DNA of 57,887 nt, taken from assembly GCA_037178675.1 (NCBI GenBank), contig JAYMGJ010000587.1, positions 1-57,887 on the forward strand. The letters are read 5' to 3'. The position numbers and the translations under genes were made by a program. This DNA is from Scleroderma bovista (Eukaryota; Basidiomycota; Agaricomycetes; Boletales; Sclerodermataceae). The notes beneath the pieces were generated by a model. It did no database searches, was not told the origin of the DNA, and saw nothing but the letters and a program-made list of their open reading frames with translations. Positions 1-11,578 of this stretch are shown in pieces (position 1 is the first letter of the stretch; every line of letters begins with the position of its first letter).

Positions 1-2840
1 TAAAGTCGTCAACTGAGTTCAGGAGGACACTACCATGACAAGTCTTACCTGTGGCCAATAACGAAGTCGAACTTTATACCCAAACTACGGAAGCGATCGA
101 TTATCGCGACTTGCACGAATGCCAAGCTAAACACAGCATCCATCACAGGCCAATTTCTATTCCCTACCAACTTGCACTCTACGCAGGGAAAGAAAAGATC
201 CGTGAGATCCCACATGGACTCCTGGCCGTAGATGAGTCCAAATAGTCTCGGAAGGCTCCAACGTGTCCATTGGAGCTACCGACACTATAAGACGAGATAG
301 AGGCGACCCATTTGCCGCCCTTGGCCACTACCTTGGCTCAAGTTCCGTCTGAGCCCGCATCTTGAAAGCAGTGAAATCGATCTTGAGGTTCGCCTTCTGG
401 AAATGGATGTTTGGAATGATCTCTTTGTGATGCAGCTTTGACAAGACTCACAAGGAAACTACAACCCCCCGCATGACCGATGTTAGCCTTGGCACTACCA
501 ACACGAAGTGTCCTCTTCCCTTGGAAAAAACCTTGGGTGCCGCATTAGTCTCGATTGGATTATCGAGCTTAGTACTGGCGACGTGCAGCTCAATGTAGAA
601 GGCCCCAGCTGGGTCGTAACGAGCGGCGCAGTAGGCCTCCTTGATTGTCTCCATTTGCGTGTCATCCTTTGGCACAGTCAAGTATTATGTTCCTTATTGG
701 CGTTGATGGCATTCCTATCGATGACAGCATAGATGATCACCATCCTCAATTGCGCGATCAACCCGCTTGATAAGAACAGCGGAAAAACCCTCCACACTAC
801 AACATCGCGCGGATCAGCTGTGACGAGGTAGTGTCAGTCGCAAATACCTACCTAGTATGGCCATCTGCCGAAGTATCGAAAGGTTTCGTCGATCCTGTAA
901 GAGAAAAGACACCCAATTTGGAGAACGAGACAGTTAATGATCGCGTTCGCACCCATGTATTAAGCCATTTCTTATGTTATGCATAAAGTCCGCGTCAGAT
1001 CGCGATTCTACTGACCTCGATCAACTTCCCTGAGCGTGATGGAGCGAAGGGCGAGGTGCATAGCGATTGTGGACGCAGGGGTGCTAAAGGAATATCGAGG
1101 TTAGCCATATCATCCATGGGGCACCACAAACTTCGCACAGGCATCGGTGTTGAGGGAAGAACCACGAAGGTCGAACATGAGTGATATTCGGTTGGCGCTG
1201 GTGGAAACACGCCATAATATTGTAGCTGTTGATTTCACGTCCCTCTTCAACGGTCCGTCAGTGGTGCTAGGCAAGTTGCCAAAAGAAAACACCAGCACTC
1301 GAGCGAGCCCCTGTGGTCGATACCAAAATCTTGAGTGCCTGCATCGAACATGAGCAGTGACATAATCAAGAATGGATAGAGGAGTTTGCTAACATCACCT
1401 TGGATAGCAATGCCCAGAAGGGGTGACAGTGTCAAGCAAGACAACCAGCCTGTCTCAGCTTGTCGTCTCGGGCCCTTGAAGAACAGATTTCGATGTCGAG
1501 AGGATATTGGCAACTGTTTTGCGGCATGCTGGAGTCACCTTCACGGTGGACCAAAGACTCGGACTGTGGAAGTCTTTCCAACGATGGGACGCGCTAATTA
1601 ATCCCCTCTTCCACTGAGGCCAGTTGTGCATTACGAGACTTGGCAGACACTCAGATGGTGAACTCGATGATTTGCAAAGTAACTTGTTCGGGAGGCGATC
1701 AACAAATGTCTGATCACTCCCTCAAGTTTGGTTTTCTGCGCTTGTGCAGCGGAGAGGACAGCGAACAATTGTTCAAGAAGTTCTTGTTCCTTTCCAGACG
1801 ATTTAGTGCAACTCGTGAAGTTGCTTCGTCCATGACGGTGATGCTATTGCCTTCACATATTAGAGCAGTCAGAATATCGTGAAAGTGGGAGTTTTACCGA
1901 CGTCTTCTGCGTTGACACGGTTCGTTTGCCTGCCCATGGTGACTCAAAAACACCAAATGATTGTTTGGCTTTGTAACGAAGACTCGATCGGCTCACTTGG
2001 ACAACGGAAAATAATAATATCACTCGCCCTCGATCTATTGCTTCAAGTGGAACTCGCAGGGTTGGACAACAGGATCATCCGTCATCGCTACATAGCGTTG
2101 ATAACAGTCGGCTTTGGCGCACTGGCCAGATGCTACTGAGGTAGTAGGCTCTAGCGGCACCCTTCGTTGGGATCTCATTCTTCTTTCGGAACTTGGGGTG
2201 CAAAAGACCGGTTTCGTCCTCATCGCATCAGCTCAGTAGATGCACGTGCAATGTATGCTAGTCCCTGTCTTGGCTCCCTGAATGGGGTTCACCCATGGGT
2301 TTGAAGGGTTATATTTCGGAGTCGACGTTAACTGGAACACCCAGGTGCGAATGTGATGTCTAGATCAATAAGCCCCCTCAATTGCTTTCAATTTTCCAGT
2401 CGAAGTTGCTGACCTTCTCGGACATCATGACAGAGGGGAACTTGCTCCGACAAGGGAAAAAAGCAACGAATTCGCGTCAATATGATCGGTTCATTCGATC
2501 TCTTTGTCCTACTACTGCGCCTTATACCACCCCATCCTTAGTGGAAATTGGACCCTCGTTTTGATCAAGAAGTCTCACTTCCCTCCGTCTAAATAGCTTT
2601 GCCGAACTTTCGAACCACAACTCGAACGTCCATTCCCAGCGCTTGACTATTTATTAAATGTTTAGGTAGTGGCATTGGTGGCATCTTGCATAATTGAATC
2701 GGTCATGAATCGTGTCAGACACTTTAGGGGCGACTTGCCTGTCTGTGCCACATTCAGTTTTTTACTGACTGATCGGACCAAGAAATTCGTGTGGGTTCCA
2801 ATGAACCAAAGTTGACCATATATGGGCAACCATCAAACTC
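1..2840. other. Gene-poor left edge, no recognisable gene
   Basis: Only short frames (60-90 codons) occur on both strands. None resembles a family I recognise, and no chain of frames joined by plausible splice sites gave a recognisable protein. A decayed gene or mobile element is possible. Confidence 0.4.
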
Positions 2841-2969
2841 GAAATGCCGCCTGCGTCGGCAGAACCCTTGCTTGCTGCACCATGATGCACTTTGGATTGC
2901 TTAAGTTGATTACCTGATGTCTATCAGATGCATAGCACTAGTAACTAGTATATAGTATTGATCTCTTCA

Positions 2970-3640
2970 TCTACTATGCAGAAGACACCATCTGAGGGTG
3001 CACATTGAATGGGAGGTGGCACTGGCCACATGATCAACAAACAAGAAGTCCAGGCAAGAATTGCCAGCCATGGTGGAATTAGCAATAGGCATGAAGGTGA
3101 TGGTGACTACAAATGTAGAGACAGACCAGGATATTACCAACGGCATACACAGAATCATCATGGACATAATATTGCACCCTGATGAAACATACACAAAGGA
3201 AGAACAAGACATGGTGTTGAAGAGCTAGAATGCACATGAGCCACACCATTAAAAGGTCTAGAGGCAGCTGTCATATCTGTTGAACTTGCTACCAAGTCCA
3301 TGCAAGTCTGGGTTGTCGAGAACAATGGAAATCAACCATGGCAAATGGTCAAATGGTGTCAATTTCTGGTTACAGCAGTGTACACATTCATGGAATATCA
3401 ATCACAAGGTTAAACAGTCCTGTGCATTGTGGTGGATATAGCAACACCACCTACAGGGGGCCTTAGCCTGTTCAAGCTCTATGTCACACTCTCGCACAGT
3501 TCAGGGAAATCAACCATACAACTGCTGAGGGATTTCAATGCCAAAGTATTCCAAGCATCACATAGCTCGCAACTACTTGCCGAAGATGATCAATTAAAAG
3601 AACTCGACATGGAGACGAAGGAGCAATGGGGAAGAAATGG
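2970..3640 (+). pseudogene. Helitron PIF1-like helicase C-terminal remnant
   Basis: The plus strand encodes pieces of the C-terminal part of the PIF1-type helicase carried by fungal Helitron transposons. One block (about 3033-3220) contains ELAIGMKVMVT and DIILHPDE. A later block (about 3370-3640) contains EYQSQG, VDIATPPTGGL and LLRDFNAK, in the order expected for this family. The coding frame is broken: TAG near 3223, TAA at 3411-3413 right after the SQG motif, and at least one frameshift upstream near 3030. No intact start or N-terminal helicase motifs are visible, so this is a dead fragment. The family call rests on remembered family motifs, not on a search. Confidence 0.75.
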
Positions 3641-3756
3641 AAGAGGGCGGCAGCGAAACTGAAGGGAAGGAGATGGCGAGGACGAGGACGAGAGAGCTCG
3701 ATTGAGAGGCGCCAAACAAGGCGTAATAGGACGCACCCAATGGAGAATTTTATATT

Positions 3757-3793
3757 TCTCACGCTCGTCCAGAAAAGGGAACACTTTCAAAGT
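3757..3793 (+). repeat. Short repeat shared with 7792-7829
   Basis: The stretch beginning TTCTCACGCTCGTCCAGAAA recurs almost unchanged at 7792-7829. Each copy lies upstream of a BTB gene (about 150 bp here, about 580 bp there). It marks a shared flank of the two paralogues. Confidence 0.7.
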
Positions 3794-3939
3794 TGGGAGG
3801 TTCTCACGATATAAGGTCATCCCAGAACCCTTGCTCTCCAAGCAAGGGAATGTGAGCGTGGTTGGCCTGGTTCATTGAATTCCCTAAGCACATGTGGTTG
3901 GAACGAGGTTCCTAGCACCCATCTTGACAACGAGCCACC

Positions 3940-4767
3940 ATGGTTGGCGCTAACAAAACCTATTCAAAGCACCCAGAGTTTTATGGAGGCTCTGTTACCT
4001 TCGTCGTACGTCTTATGGCACTATCTTTTGGGTTGCCCTCCCACCAGAAGTTTAGGTTGAAGATTTGTTGTTTAAAGTACCTCGAGAACCATTCCAAACA
4101 GAATCAACAGTCTTCAGGGACATGTTTCTCCTCCCGCAAGGTGAAACTGTGGAGGGACTAAATGATGAACGACCAATTAAGCTTGATGGAATTGCCAAAG
4201 ACGATTTCGAACAGCTGTTGCGAGTCCTCCTATACAGGTTGGTAGTTTACACCCAGCATTTTAACTTCGATAACAAACCCGGGCCCATGGTTACATTTCA
4301 GAAATTATGGCACATCACCTTGCTTGCCAGCTGGTGTTGCTCAATGGACATCAGTACTCAAACTATCCACCTTGTGGGAGTTTAATGAGTTACGCAAGGC
4401 AGCCATTGACGCTCTATCAACCGCCCTCCGCAACGATCCCATTGAAAGAGTCATCCTCTGCAGGCAATTTGATATCACAGCTTGGTTATTGCCTGCCCTC
4501 AACGAGTTGGCACAACGCCCTGAATCTCTCAGCGTTGAAGAGGCAATTCGCTTGGGAATTGAAACTGCACTTATGATAGCTTCTGTGCGCGAACACATTC
4601 AACTGGTGTCGGTCCAAGAAACATTGGTTTGCAACTGGTATCAAGGACGCCGTGAACATACATACACCAGCAAGCAACTCGTGGTCGGACCCAGGGACCC
4701 AGGGACCCAATCGCTTGATTTTACCCCATTACTACGCACTAAGCTCAACCTTAAGGCACTTGATTGA
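3940..4767 (+). CDS. BTB/POZ domain protein, 3 exons
   Basis: Assembled as exons 3940-4005, 4056-4237 and 4302-4767, giving 237 residues. Introns of 50 and 64 nt have GT..AG ends and keep frame. The start ATG has CCACC before it. The protein opens with HPEFYGGSVTF, then VEDLLFKVP, STVFRDMF, IKLDGIAKDDFEQLLRVLLY, and later a helical segment with WTSVLKLSTLW and WLLPALNEL. This is the layout of the large Agaricomycete family of BTB/POZ proteins of unknown function. BTB domains mediate dimerisation or protein docking, often to cullin-3 ligases, but no partner is visible here. The gene is intact, unlike its paralogue at 8412-9218. The donor of intron 2 (GTTGGT) is weak but sits at the same place as the better donor in the paralogue. 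Confidence 0.85.
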
Positions 4768-6117
4768 TTATGCTAGGAATACAGACAAGTTTAAGTCCTT
4801 ATTCTATTGGCACCATAGGGCATGGCCGTTGTTAGTCCACTTACTGATACCACTTACAAGTGCTCTTTTCCTACAGACGTGCAGAGCTACAATAGTAAGG
4901 AGGGAAATACTACATACATTCGCACTATCATGTTTGTCATTTGTAGTCACACAAAAGAGCTGCATATAATTGGCCATGTGCAAACAGGTCAATGCGAACT
5001 TCGGTCGAGAGCGATTTTGTGAGACCTTGGCAATGTTGAAGGTAGTCGCATACGCGAGACGAAGAGGGAATTGTCTTCGTTGGACGGTCACAGGAAAATC
5101 GCCATTTGGTGGGCGTCGTACTTCCAGTAGTGCCTGTTATCCGCAGGCATAAATTGAATGCCATCATGATGCCAACGAAGTTGCACACAGACACCATGAG
5201 GAGAAATGCAAAGAGAAAGATAGCACGAAGCACGTAAGATCGTCAGCACCTACGTCACGACTGTGGACGACATCACTTACCAACGAAGTGAACGCACTGT
5301 GGCGAAGACGACAAATCATATTGAGGCGCAAAAGAGATGAAAAAGAGGTTCATGTGCAGGAGGAATCCGTTGCCGCCGGCTCCATGATGGAAGTTTGCCT
5401 GTGTTATGAACCTTCGTTTAGTACAAGCGCTCTACCTATGGACGTGTGAGCAGAGAGGTTTGCCATCGTGGTTGAGTATGTAGAAAAGCAGCTCGGACGG
5501 TTGGCACGATGCACATCGAGACACGATGACGCATTGGGAGCGTCGCTGCGCATGCTGAGTTCAGCAGGACGTAACGATGGGAGAACACTAGAGCGCAAAT
5601 GATGAAACAGCTACAACTGGCGGACGACACAAGCAGATTCTATCATACCCTAAGAGTTCGAACTTCGAAACGAGTGCTTCTTGACCCCCTCATAGCGCAA
5701 CTGAATCTTGCATGCTAAATTCACTGCGGCACCGGCCCGCTAGCTGAAGCTGAGTTACGAATATGGTTGGTTGGGTTTAGCATTATGTAGTATGGTTCTT
5801 AGTTTGTTCTACTTTGTTTGGCTGTCTGGACTCTGATCCAATCTCAACGAGCACATTTACAACTCCAAGCAGCTGAGCAACTGCATTGTCCTGCTACCCC
5901 AAGTAATAATTCAAGGACACCGACAATCCTGGTTCGCTGTTGTTCTGTCAAGAATGCTAAAATGATCGTAATGCTATTTATGTTTCACTGCAGATATCAA
6001 CATTGGGACAGTTAGTCGATCTCACTACATGGCAGTTACTGGAACTAGTGACAGGAAGTAACTGCTACTATATGCACTAAGTCCACTATGTACAAGGACA
6101 CAAGCAGGTGCCGGGAG
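4768..6117. other. No clear gene; weak hydrophobic minus-strand frames
   Basis: Minus-strand frames at 4937-5233 and 5436-5630 each contain a hydrophobic stretch of about 20 residues, so a decayed multi-pass membrane protein gene is conceivable. I could not join them into a recognisable family. Confidence 0.25.
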
Positions 6118-7197
6118 CTAGTACGCCCTGCGGACCATCCATCCTTCCCAGCAATACTGTGCAGTGCTGCCTGTGTCGTTGATTCGCTCCAGCTTATGCC
6201 CGACTCCATTGACCCGATCCATCACCTTCGATGCGATAAGGGCGGCAAAGACAGGTGCGCAGTGTTCTGCAGGACACCTAAACGGCCCGTCTCCGAATGC
6301 TAATATAGCTGGCTTCGGCCCACTTTTCCACCTTCCCGGAATAAACTCCTGTGGCTCCTGGATCCGCTCCCCCTCTTCGTTGAACTCCTGCACCGCCTTG
6401 ATATCTGCTATTTGCACGCGCCCCATCTGCAGTGTTTGCCACAATGGCAATCCGTAGGGACGCGAGATCTCCTGGACGGGTGGATAGATCCTGAGTACTT
6501 CATTGATGATGTCTGCGGCGCTAGGTCCGTGGTCTGGTGCTCTGAATGACCTGAACTGCCGCTCAGTAGGGTTGTCACAGAAGTCGAGGAGCGGATTTTT
6601 AGCGACAGGGCAGCGCTGTGCACAGATTACGATGGCTGCGACCAACCGCCACAGTTTCTCGTAAACAGGAAACACCAAATTCACCGGGTTATCGTTCCCG
6701 TTCCTGTCGCATGTGATCCACTCTTTGAGGGTGGAATGGAGACGAGAAGGCGTAACGCCCGTGCCTCCAGTCTCGTTGAACTCGAAAAACGCGCTCGTGA
6801 CTTGCGCCACAGAGAGATCCGTAGACCGGAGGATGCCATCTTGGGGTGCGTCCGGGTTCAATACGCCCATTACCCAAATGTGGAAGGTCACGCAGCGGAT
6901 GAAAGTGGCAAAATCGTATGAAGTCGCAGGAAGGAAATGGTTAACGCCTTGTTCTGTCACCCTCACGAGCCTTTTCCACCCAGGGGTCTTCGTCCCAACC
7001 CTAGATAAGAGTTCTCTAACACTCCCTAGAAAGTCTGCATGTGTTCTGATGTCTTCGGAAACGAAGGTGCTTGTGACACCGAGAACGTGTTCAAGGTGCC
7101 TGTTTTCTTTGGCGCGCGTTTGTAGGAGCGCTTGCATGGCTATATCAGGGGGATCGAGTATATCCTTCACGGCATCGATAGTTGTTCTTCGAGACAT
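6118..7197 (-). CDS. Compact cytochrome P450-like protein, soluble copy
   Basis: A single uninterrupted 359-residue frame reads from ATG at 7197; upstream codons in frame lack an ATG before a stop. The C-terminal half carries P450 signatures: an ExxR-like EVLR at residues 233-236 followed by PPVQEI, FIPGRW near 285-290 in the place of the PERF block, and FGDGPFRC at 301-308, matching FxxGxxxC, with C308 the likely haem-thiolate ligand. The N-terminal half has TFVSED at 44-49, which recalls the region before helix C. No AGxxT helix-I motif is seen, and the length is about 150 residues below a normal P450. A block with VFPVYEKLWRLVAA (175-188) is shared with the paralogue at 43107-44252. This copy has no membrane anchor. 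The P450 call rests on these motifs; catalytic activity is unproven. Confidence 0.75.
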   Translation of the reverse strand: MSRRTTIDAVKDILDPPDIAMQALLQTRAKENRHLEHVLGVTSTFVSEDIRTHADFLGSVRELLSRVGTKTPGWKRLVRVTEQGVNHFLPATSYDFATFIRCVTFHIWVMGVLNPDAPQDGILRSTDLSVAQVTSAFFEFNETGGTGVTPSRLHSTLKEWITCDRNGNDNPVNLVFPVYEKLWRLVAAIVICAQRCPVAKNPLLDFCDNPTERQFRSFRAPDHGPSAADIINEVLRIYPPVQEISRPYGLPLWQTLQMGRVQIADIKAVQEFNEEGERIQEPQEFIPGRWKSGPKPAILAFGDGPFRCPAEHCAPVFAALIASKVMDRVNGVGHKLERINDTGSTAQYCWEGWMVRRAY

Positions 7198-7215
7198 CTT
7201 CAAGAGAGGGCGCAA

Positions 7216-8411
7216 AGGAATCTTGGGAAGCCATCCCTCTCGACACTGGTTTATATCTTTTTCATGGGTGTTTCAATATTAGGTATCTCTCACCCTCGCT
7301 TAAAGTGTGGTAAGCGCCCATTCTGCCACTTCATGAGTAAAGGCATCGATGTAGGCATGGAATGCCATGTCCGCGAGGTACTGTATCCCCCGTTAGTCGA
7401 CTTCTTTACTTAAGTCGAACTCTAACGATACGAACATCAGATCTCAGACCAGGTCATGATTGCATCCCAGCCACCGCTGCAATGCCTCTTTCTAGAAATG
7501 TAAGACGGGGTAATGGCATGCTATATCCTGAAGCACATCTTTCTAGGCAATATCTTACTTTGATTCACCTCGACCGTATCTGGTGATCTGCGTTGGGTGT
7601 ATTGCCGCCAGATAACACACGGCGACGTAACTACTGGCCATAGGTATGAGCTGAAACATGGACCTCTTGTTTCTGGCGTTATTGAAGTGGTTGAATCATT
7701 ATCCGCCTCATGGACCAACTTAAAATACCGCCTGTGTCGGCAGAATATGATTTGAATGGCTCGTGAGTAGCACCATACAACTATTGATCCTTCTCACGCT
7801 CGTCCAGAAAAGGAAACATTTTCAAAGGTTACATTATCTCGGTCTGCCCCTTGAGAGCAAGGGAATTATTGGTGCTTGGGCATTCAATTCACGGTTGGAG
7901 AAGATGCCTCGTGGCTATCATCGTCTTCGGCCAGGTGTCATAGATGTTCCTTATCAATACACTCACAAGGAAACCCATCATGTCACCACCCGTCTATTCA
8001 ATCCATTTGGACAAATTGGACTTGATCAACTCTTTTATTTCATTAGTTACCTTCGCGTCATCGAAAACCAATGACTGATTCAGCAAGCTGTTAGGAGCCT
8101 CAATAACATATAGACATCCTGCTGACATCGTGTCAGTTTCAAGGTTCACGCGATTGAGCATTATAGCAATAAGATACATGTCCACCGATTATCATTGATC
8201 CTCCTGTTAGGCTGTTACTGGTTTCAATCTCGTCAATATGTAGTATAAAGCTGGAACTCCGCGTGGCGCGTCGATGCACACGTGACGAGCCACTGATGGC
8301 TTCAAACCCATACCACTAATCGTCGCTAAAGCAAATGTACAAAGGAACGCGCCTTCTTCTATTCCTATTCAACCCCACCCAAGTACAGCGGTTCACTCGA
8401 GCTCCTCAAAG
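7216..8411. other. Intergenic, paralogous BTB upstream flank
   Basis: No gene recognised. Segments at about 7712-7745 and 7792-7829 resemble about 2830-2865 and 3757-3793. These are the flanks of the helicase remnant upstream of the first BTB gene, so this stretch may be a copy without the insertion. Confidence 0.45.
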
Positions 8412-9218
8412 ATGAGCATGACTGATGGGACCGCGATCCAGTGGCCACATCCCGGTTTCTACATGGACACAGTTACGTTCCTGGTATGTTTCTACTGATG
8501 CTTGTATCTGCCAGATCCAAGTACGACATCCTCAGTCATAATTGGCACAGGTAGAAGACTGTCTGTACAAAGTTCCATGAGAGCCTTTCGAGGCAGAGTC
8601 AACTGTGTTCAGTGACAAGTTTCTTTTACAACCAAATCTTTTGAAGTTGGAGGCACAAAACGAGTTGGGTGGTCTAACGGACACTGAGACACTTATTCGG
8701 CTCGAAGAAGTCAACAGGAGGGATTTCGAACAGTTGCTGAAAGCCCTCTTGCACAGGTCAGCGTTCCTGTTAATCATGAGTTGGTTAATACTTCAAACTT
8801 ATGATGCCACAGAACCCATGGGAAGTCTCCTGATCTACCTGATGGCACTGAAGGATGGACGTCAGTTCTCAAGTTATCCACCTCGTGGGGATTTGATGAA
8901 TTGCGTCAAGCTGCTATCACCGCTCTGACCACACTCGTGGGTCCACTCGATAAAGTCGTTCTCGCGAAAGAATATAACATCAGGGACTGGCTGTTACCTT
9001 CTTTGAAAGAGTTGGCTGTGCGACCTGAACCGATCACGTCTGAGGAGGCTAGTCGAATGGGCTTTGAAACTGCGTGGAAGCTCGTTTCCGTCCGAGAACG
9101 CGTCGTGTCCAAATCAAAACAGGGTCTTAACCATTATTCTTCTGATGGACTGGCTCTCCGTGGTCGCGCGGACGGCATTGACTTGACATTGGAATTGCGC
9201 AATATTTTCGACTTATAA
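8412..9218 (+). pseudogene. BTB/POZ paralogue with in-frame stop codon
   Basis: The exons match the gene at 3940-4767: 8412-8483, 8551-8756 and 8813-9218, with 67 and 56 nt introns at the same positions and phases. The product would start MSMTDGTAIQ, with HPGFYMDTVTFL, then VEDCLYKVP, STVFSDKF, WTSVLKLSTSW and WLLPSLKEL. Codon 34 (8578-8580) is TGA where the paralogue has CGA (Arg), a single C-to-T change. The reading frame continues open on both sides to the normal stop. Either this is a recent pseudogene, or only a fragment is made from a downstream start, or the stop is a sequencing or readthrough case. All splice sites remain intact, which suggests recent loss. Confidence 0.8.
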
Positions 9219-11578
9219 TCGAAAATCAAATTGGTCAAGTCGATTTCTCTAGGATGATGTGCAGTTCATACAGGATGCTGTTTCATAAAGGCTATTATAA
9301 ATATCAAATATCGATGAATGCGGTTGCAAATTAGGTCTGCTTCTCAACTCGAAGGGTGACAAGCTGTACAAGATTCCAACGTAATTGAACCACGATGCAT
9401 TGATGCATGCTCGCCGAGCTCCATATGGCGAAATGCACACCAGACTGTCGAGGTCAAGGAGGGACTCATCTATTCAATAACGGCGGTGAGTCGACGATTC
9501 AATATACTGATAACTTCGTTATAACGTAAATTTTCGACACAGAACAAACGTTCCTGTGACACTGAGGCTAATTTGGTTCAACTGCTTGGCTACGGAGTTA
9601 AGGCCTGTCAGCCCATGCACGTCGTGTTGCACACCGAGGGCGACCCTATCGATGCCACAAGGGCACGTGCAAGGGGTGGCTGACAGCTCTGTGGTATCGC
9701 AACGTGTACGCGGAAGTGTGTGGCAGTCGAACGAACCACCAGATTATCAACAATTAGAGAATCGTGAATACTTGCTCAATTCCTCCCTTTCAGCCGAACT
9801 ATTTACTAACCCTTGAATACCCAGAACTCTGTTTCATATTCATCCCATGAAACTTCAGAGACAAACTGCTCACAGTGTATAAACGTTTTAAGATTGTCCA
9901 CCCATTACCAATTTTTGATATTGATCCCTAGAAGGCAAAAGTTTACCCCTTTCTTTAAATGAGTGGTCGACTGTGTGCATGCGGTCTTTAATGTGGCTTT
10001 TAAGGTTCAAAACAGTCCGAGGTGACCGAAGATAGTGGGAGTCTTCGCTGCCAGGCCAAAACTTGGATCTCAAGCAGTAATCCAGAATGACTTCCCCCAA
10101 GTCAAAAGCGACCAAACTGTGTAAGTGTTTAGGTGGGCATGCCTCAGTGGGCCTGTATCATGAGCTTACAACGTTTGGTGGATATCCAAACATCCGCTAT
10201 GAACGTAAGGAAGTTTAGGATATTCGACAACCTTTTCGCTTTCCAGTATGGGGGATGCTTAGCCAGTGCTGATGGTGAAAAAGCGGTGAGGATCCTTTTT
10301 ATTAAAAGTCATGTATATGCTTCTCACCACTGCATCGTGTCCATGGTATGGGCATCCATCGACATATCCATCATCTACTCGGAATTGGCTGCCCCTGGGT
10401 CGACAAACTATCTACAGCCATGCTGGATGGTTTCTTAGTTCTGCTGTCTCCCAGCCATAAGTCCTTGTACCGCCGTAGTAAGATGCCCATTTGCCTGCTC
10501 TCTGGTTTGTTCATGACTATCAGGGCCAGGGACTCAGACAGGCATGAACATCCTGGTTCAAACGACGATATCACGATTGACGTATCAATTGCTTTTCAAG
10601 ACTTTTACAGCGCTAAAAGAAGTCATTCCACTAATATTGAATCACATACCTACGTCACATACGTAGTACATAGTCCATTCGTTGCTGTCCTGGAATGTAC
10701 AGAGTCGGCTTGGTACACAGTAGACACTTGAATTCTTGCACGCTGGATACCAGCCAGTGCGATCTACTCTTCCAGCACTTTCGAAGGTGGATAGATTTTT
10801 TTGAACATCAAGGTGTAATGTCAGTGCTGACCAGGCTGAAAAGTAGTATCACAACGTATTACGCGTCCTCAGGGACATGCGGGCGAGAAAGACGAATAGC
10901 ACGCTTGCATGTTTATTTTTATTTATTTATTATTTATTTTCAGGTCTACAACAAAGTAGCCTGGCGGCCCGTGTAAGTCAGCTTTGATTCATCCAGTTCT
11001 CAACTCGTCAGGAAATTACCGTGGCATAACCGAGGCCAGAACGACGTATGCACAGCGATGCCGGGCTCTCCAAAAAGTTTACGCTGGGATGAACTGCAGC
11101 TCGGCTGAGGACAAGGCGTGCAAGGTTCGTCATGGTCTCGAGTCCGACTTTGGCGTCGCCGGCAAAACGGCTCGCTTACACTCGAGGTTCGTGTGCATGT
11201 GCCTATCGAACTATGGAACAGAAGGTTTCCAGCTCGCGCAAATATTGAAGCATGTTGAATGCTGAAGCCTGCCGATTGCAGGCTGATGATCGTGTCGCAT
11301 AGTGGGTGCATCATGATGTTCCACGTTATGGCCCGACACAGCGGGCGTCAGTGCCGTAATTGTCCACAACCCTATCTGTTACTTGAAAGTTCAGGTTCAG
11401 ATTTCTAGATATGCCAGCAGCTGACTTGGTGGCCTGTCGACGGATTTTGCTTCTGACCCGGTCCTTACTCGGTTGCGCAAGAACGTTGCTGGAATCCCAA
11501 CTCCCATACCTACCTTTCGTTTTAACTCTTATTGTGCCGCCGTGAATTTGCAGGCTCACCTCTGCGTGAGTCTTAGTT
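9219..11578. other. Long stretch without a recognisable gene
   Basis: Frames of up to about 130 codons occur (for example 10348-10731 and 10984-11265, plus strand), but none resembles a known family. An A/T-rich low-complexity run lies near 10911-10940. No tRNA was found. Hidden short-exon genes like the one at 11579 cannot be excluded. Confidence 0.35.

Noticed and set aside
4937..5233. Minus-strand frame with a signal-peptide-like start
   Set aside because: The start is not an ATG, there is no continuation into a known family, and it is too short to call.
10543..10575. Possible tRNA T-loop (GGTTCAAAC)
   Set aside because: No cloverleaf arms can be drawn around it.
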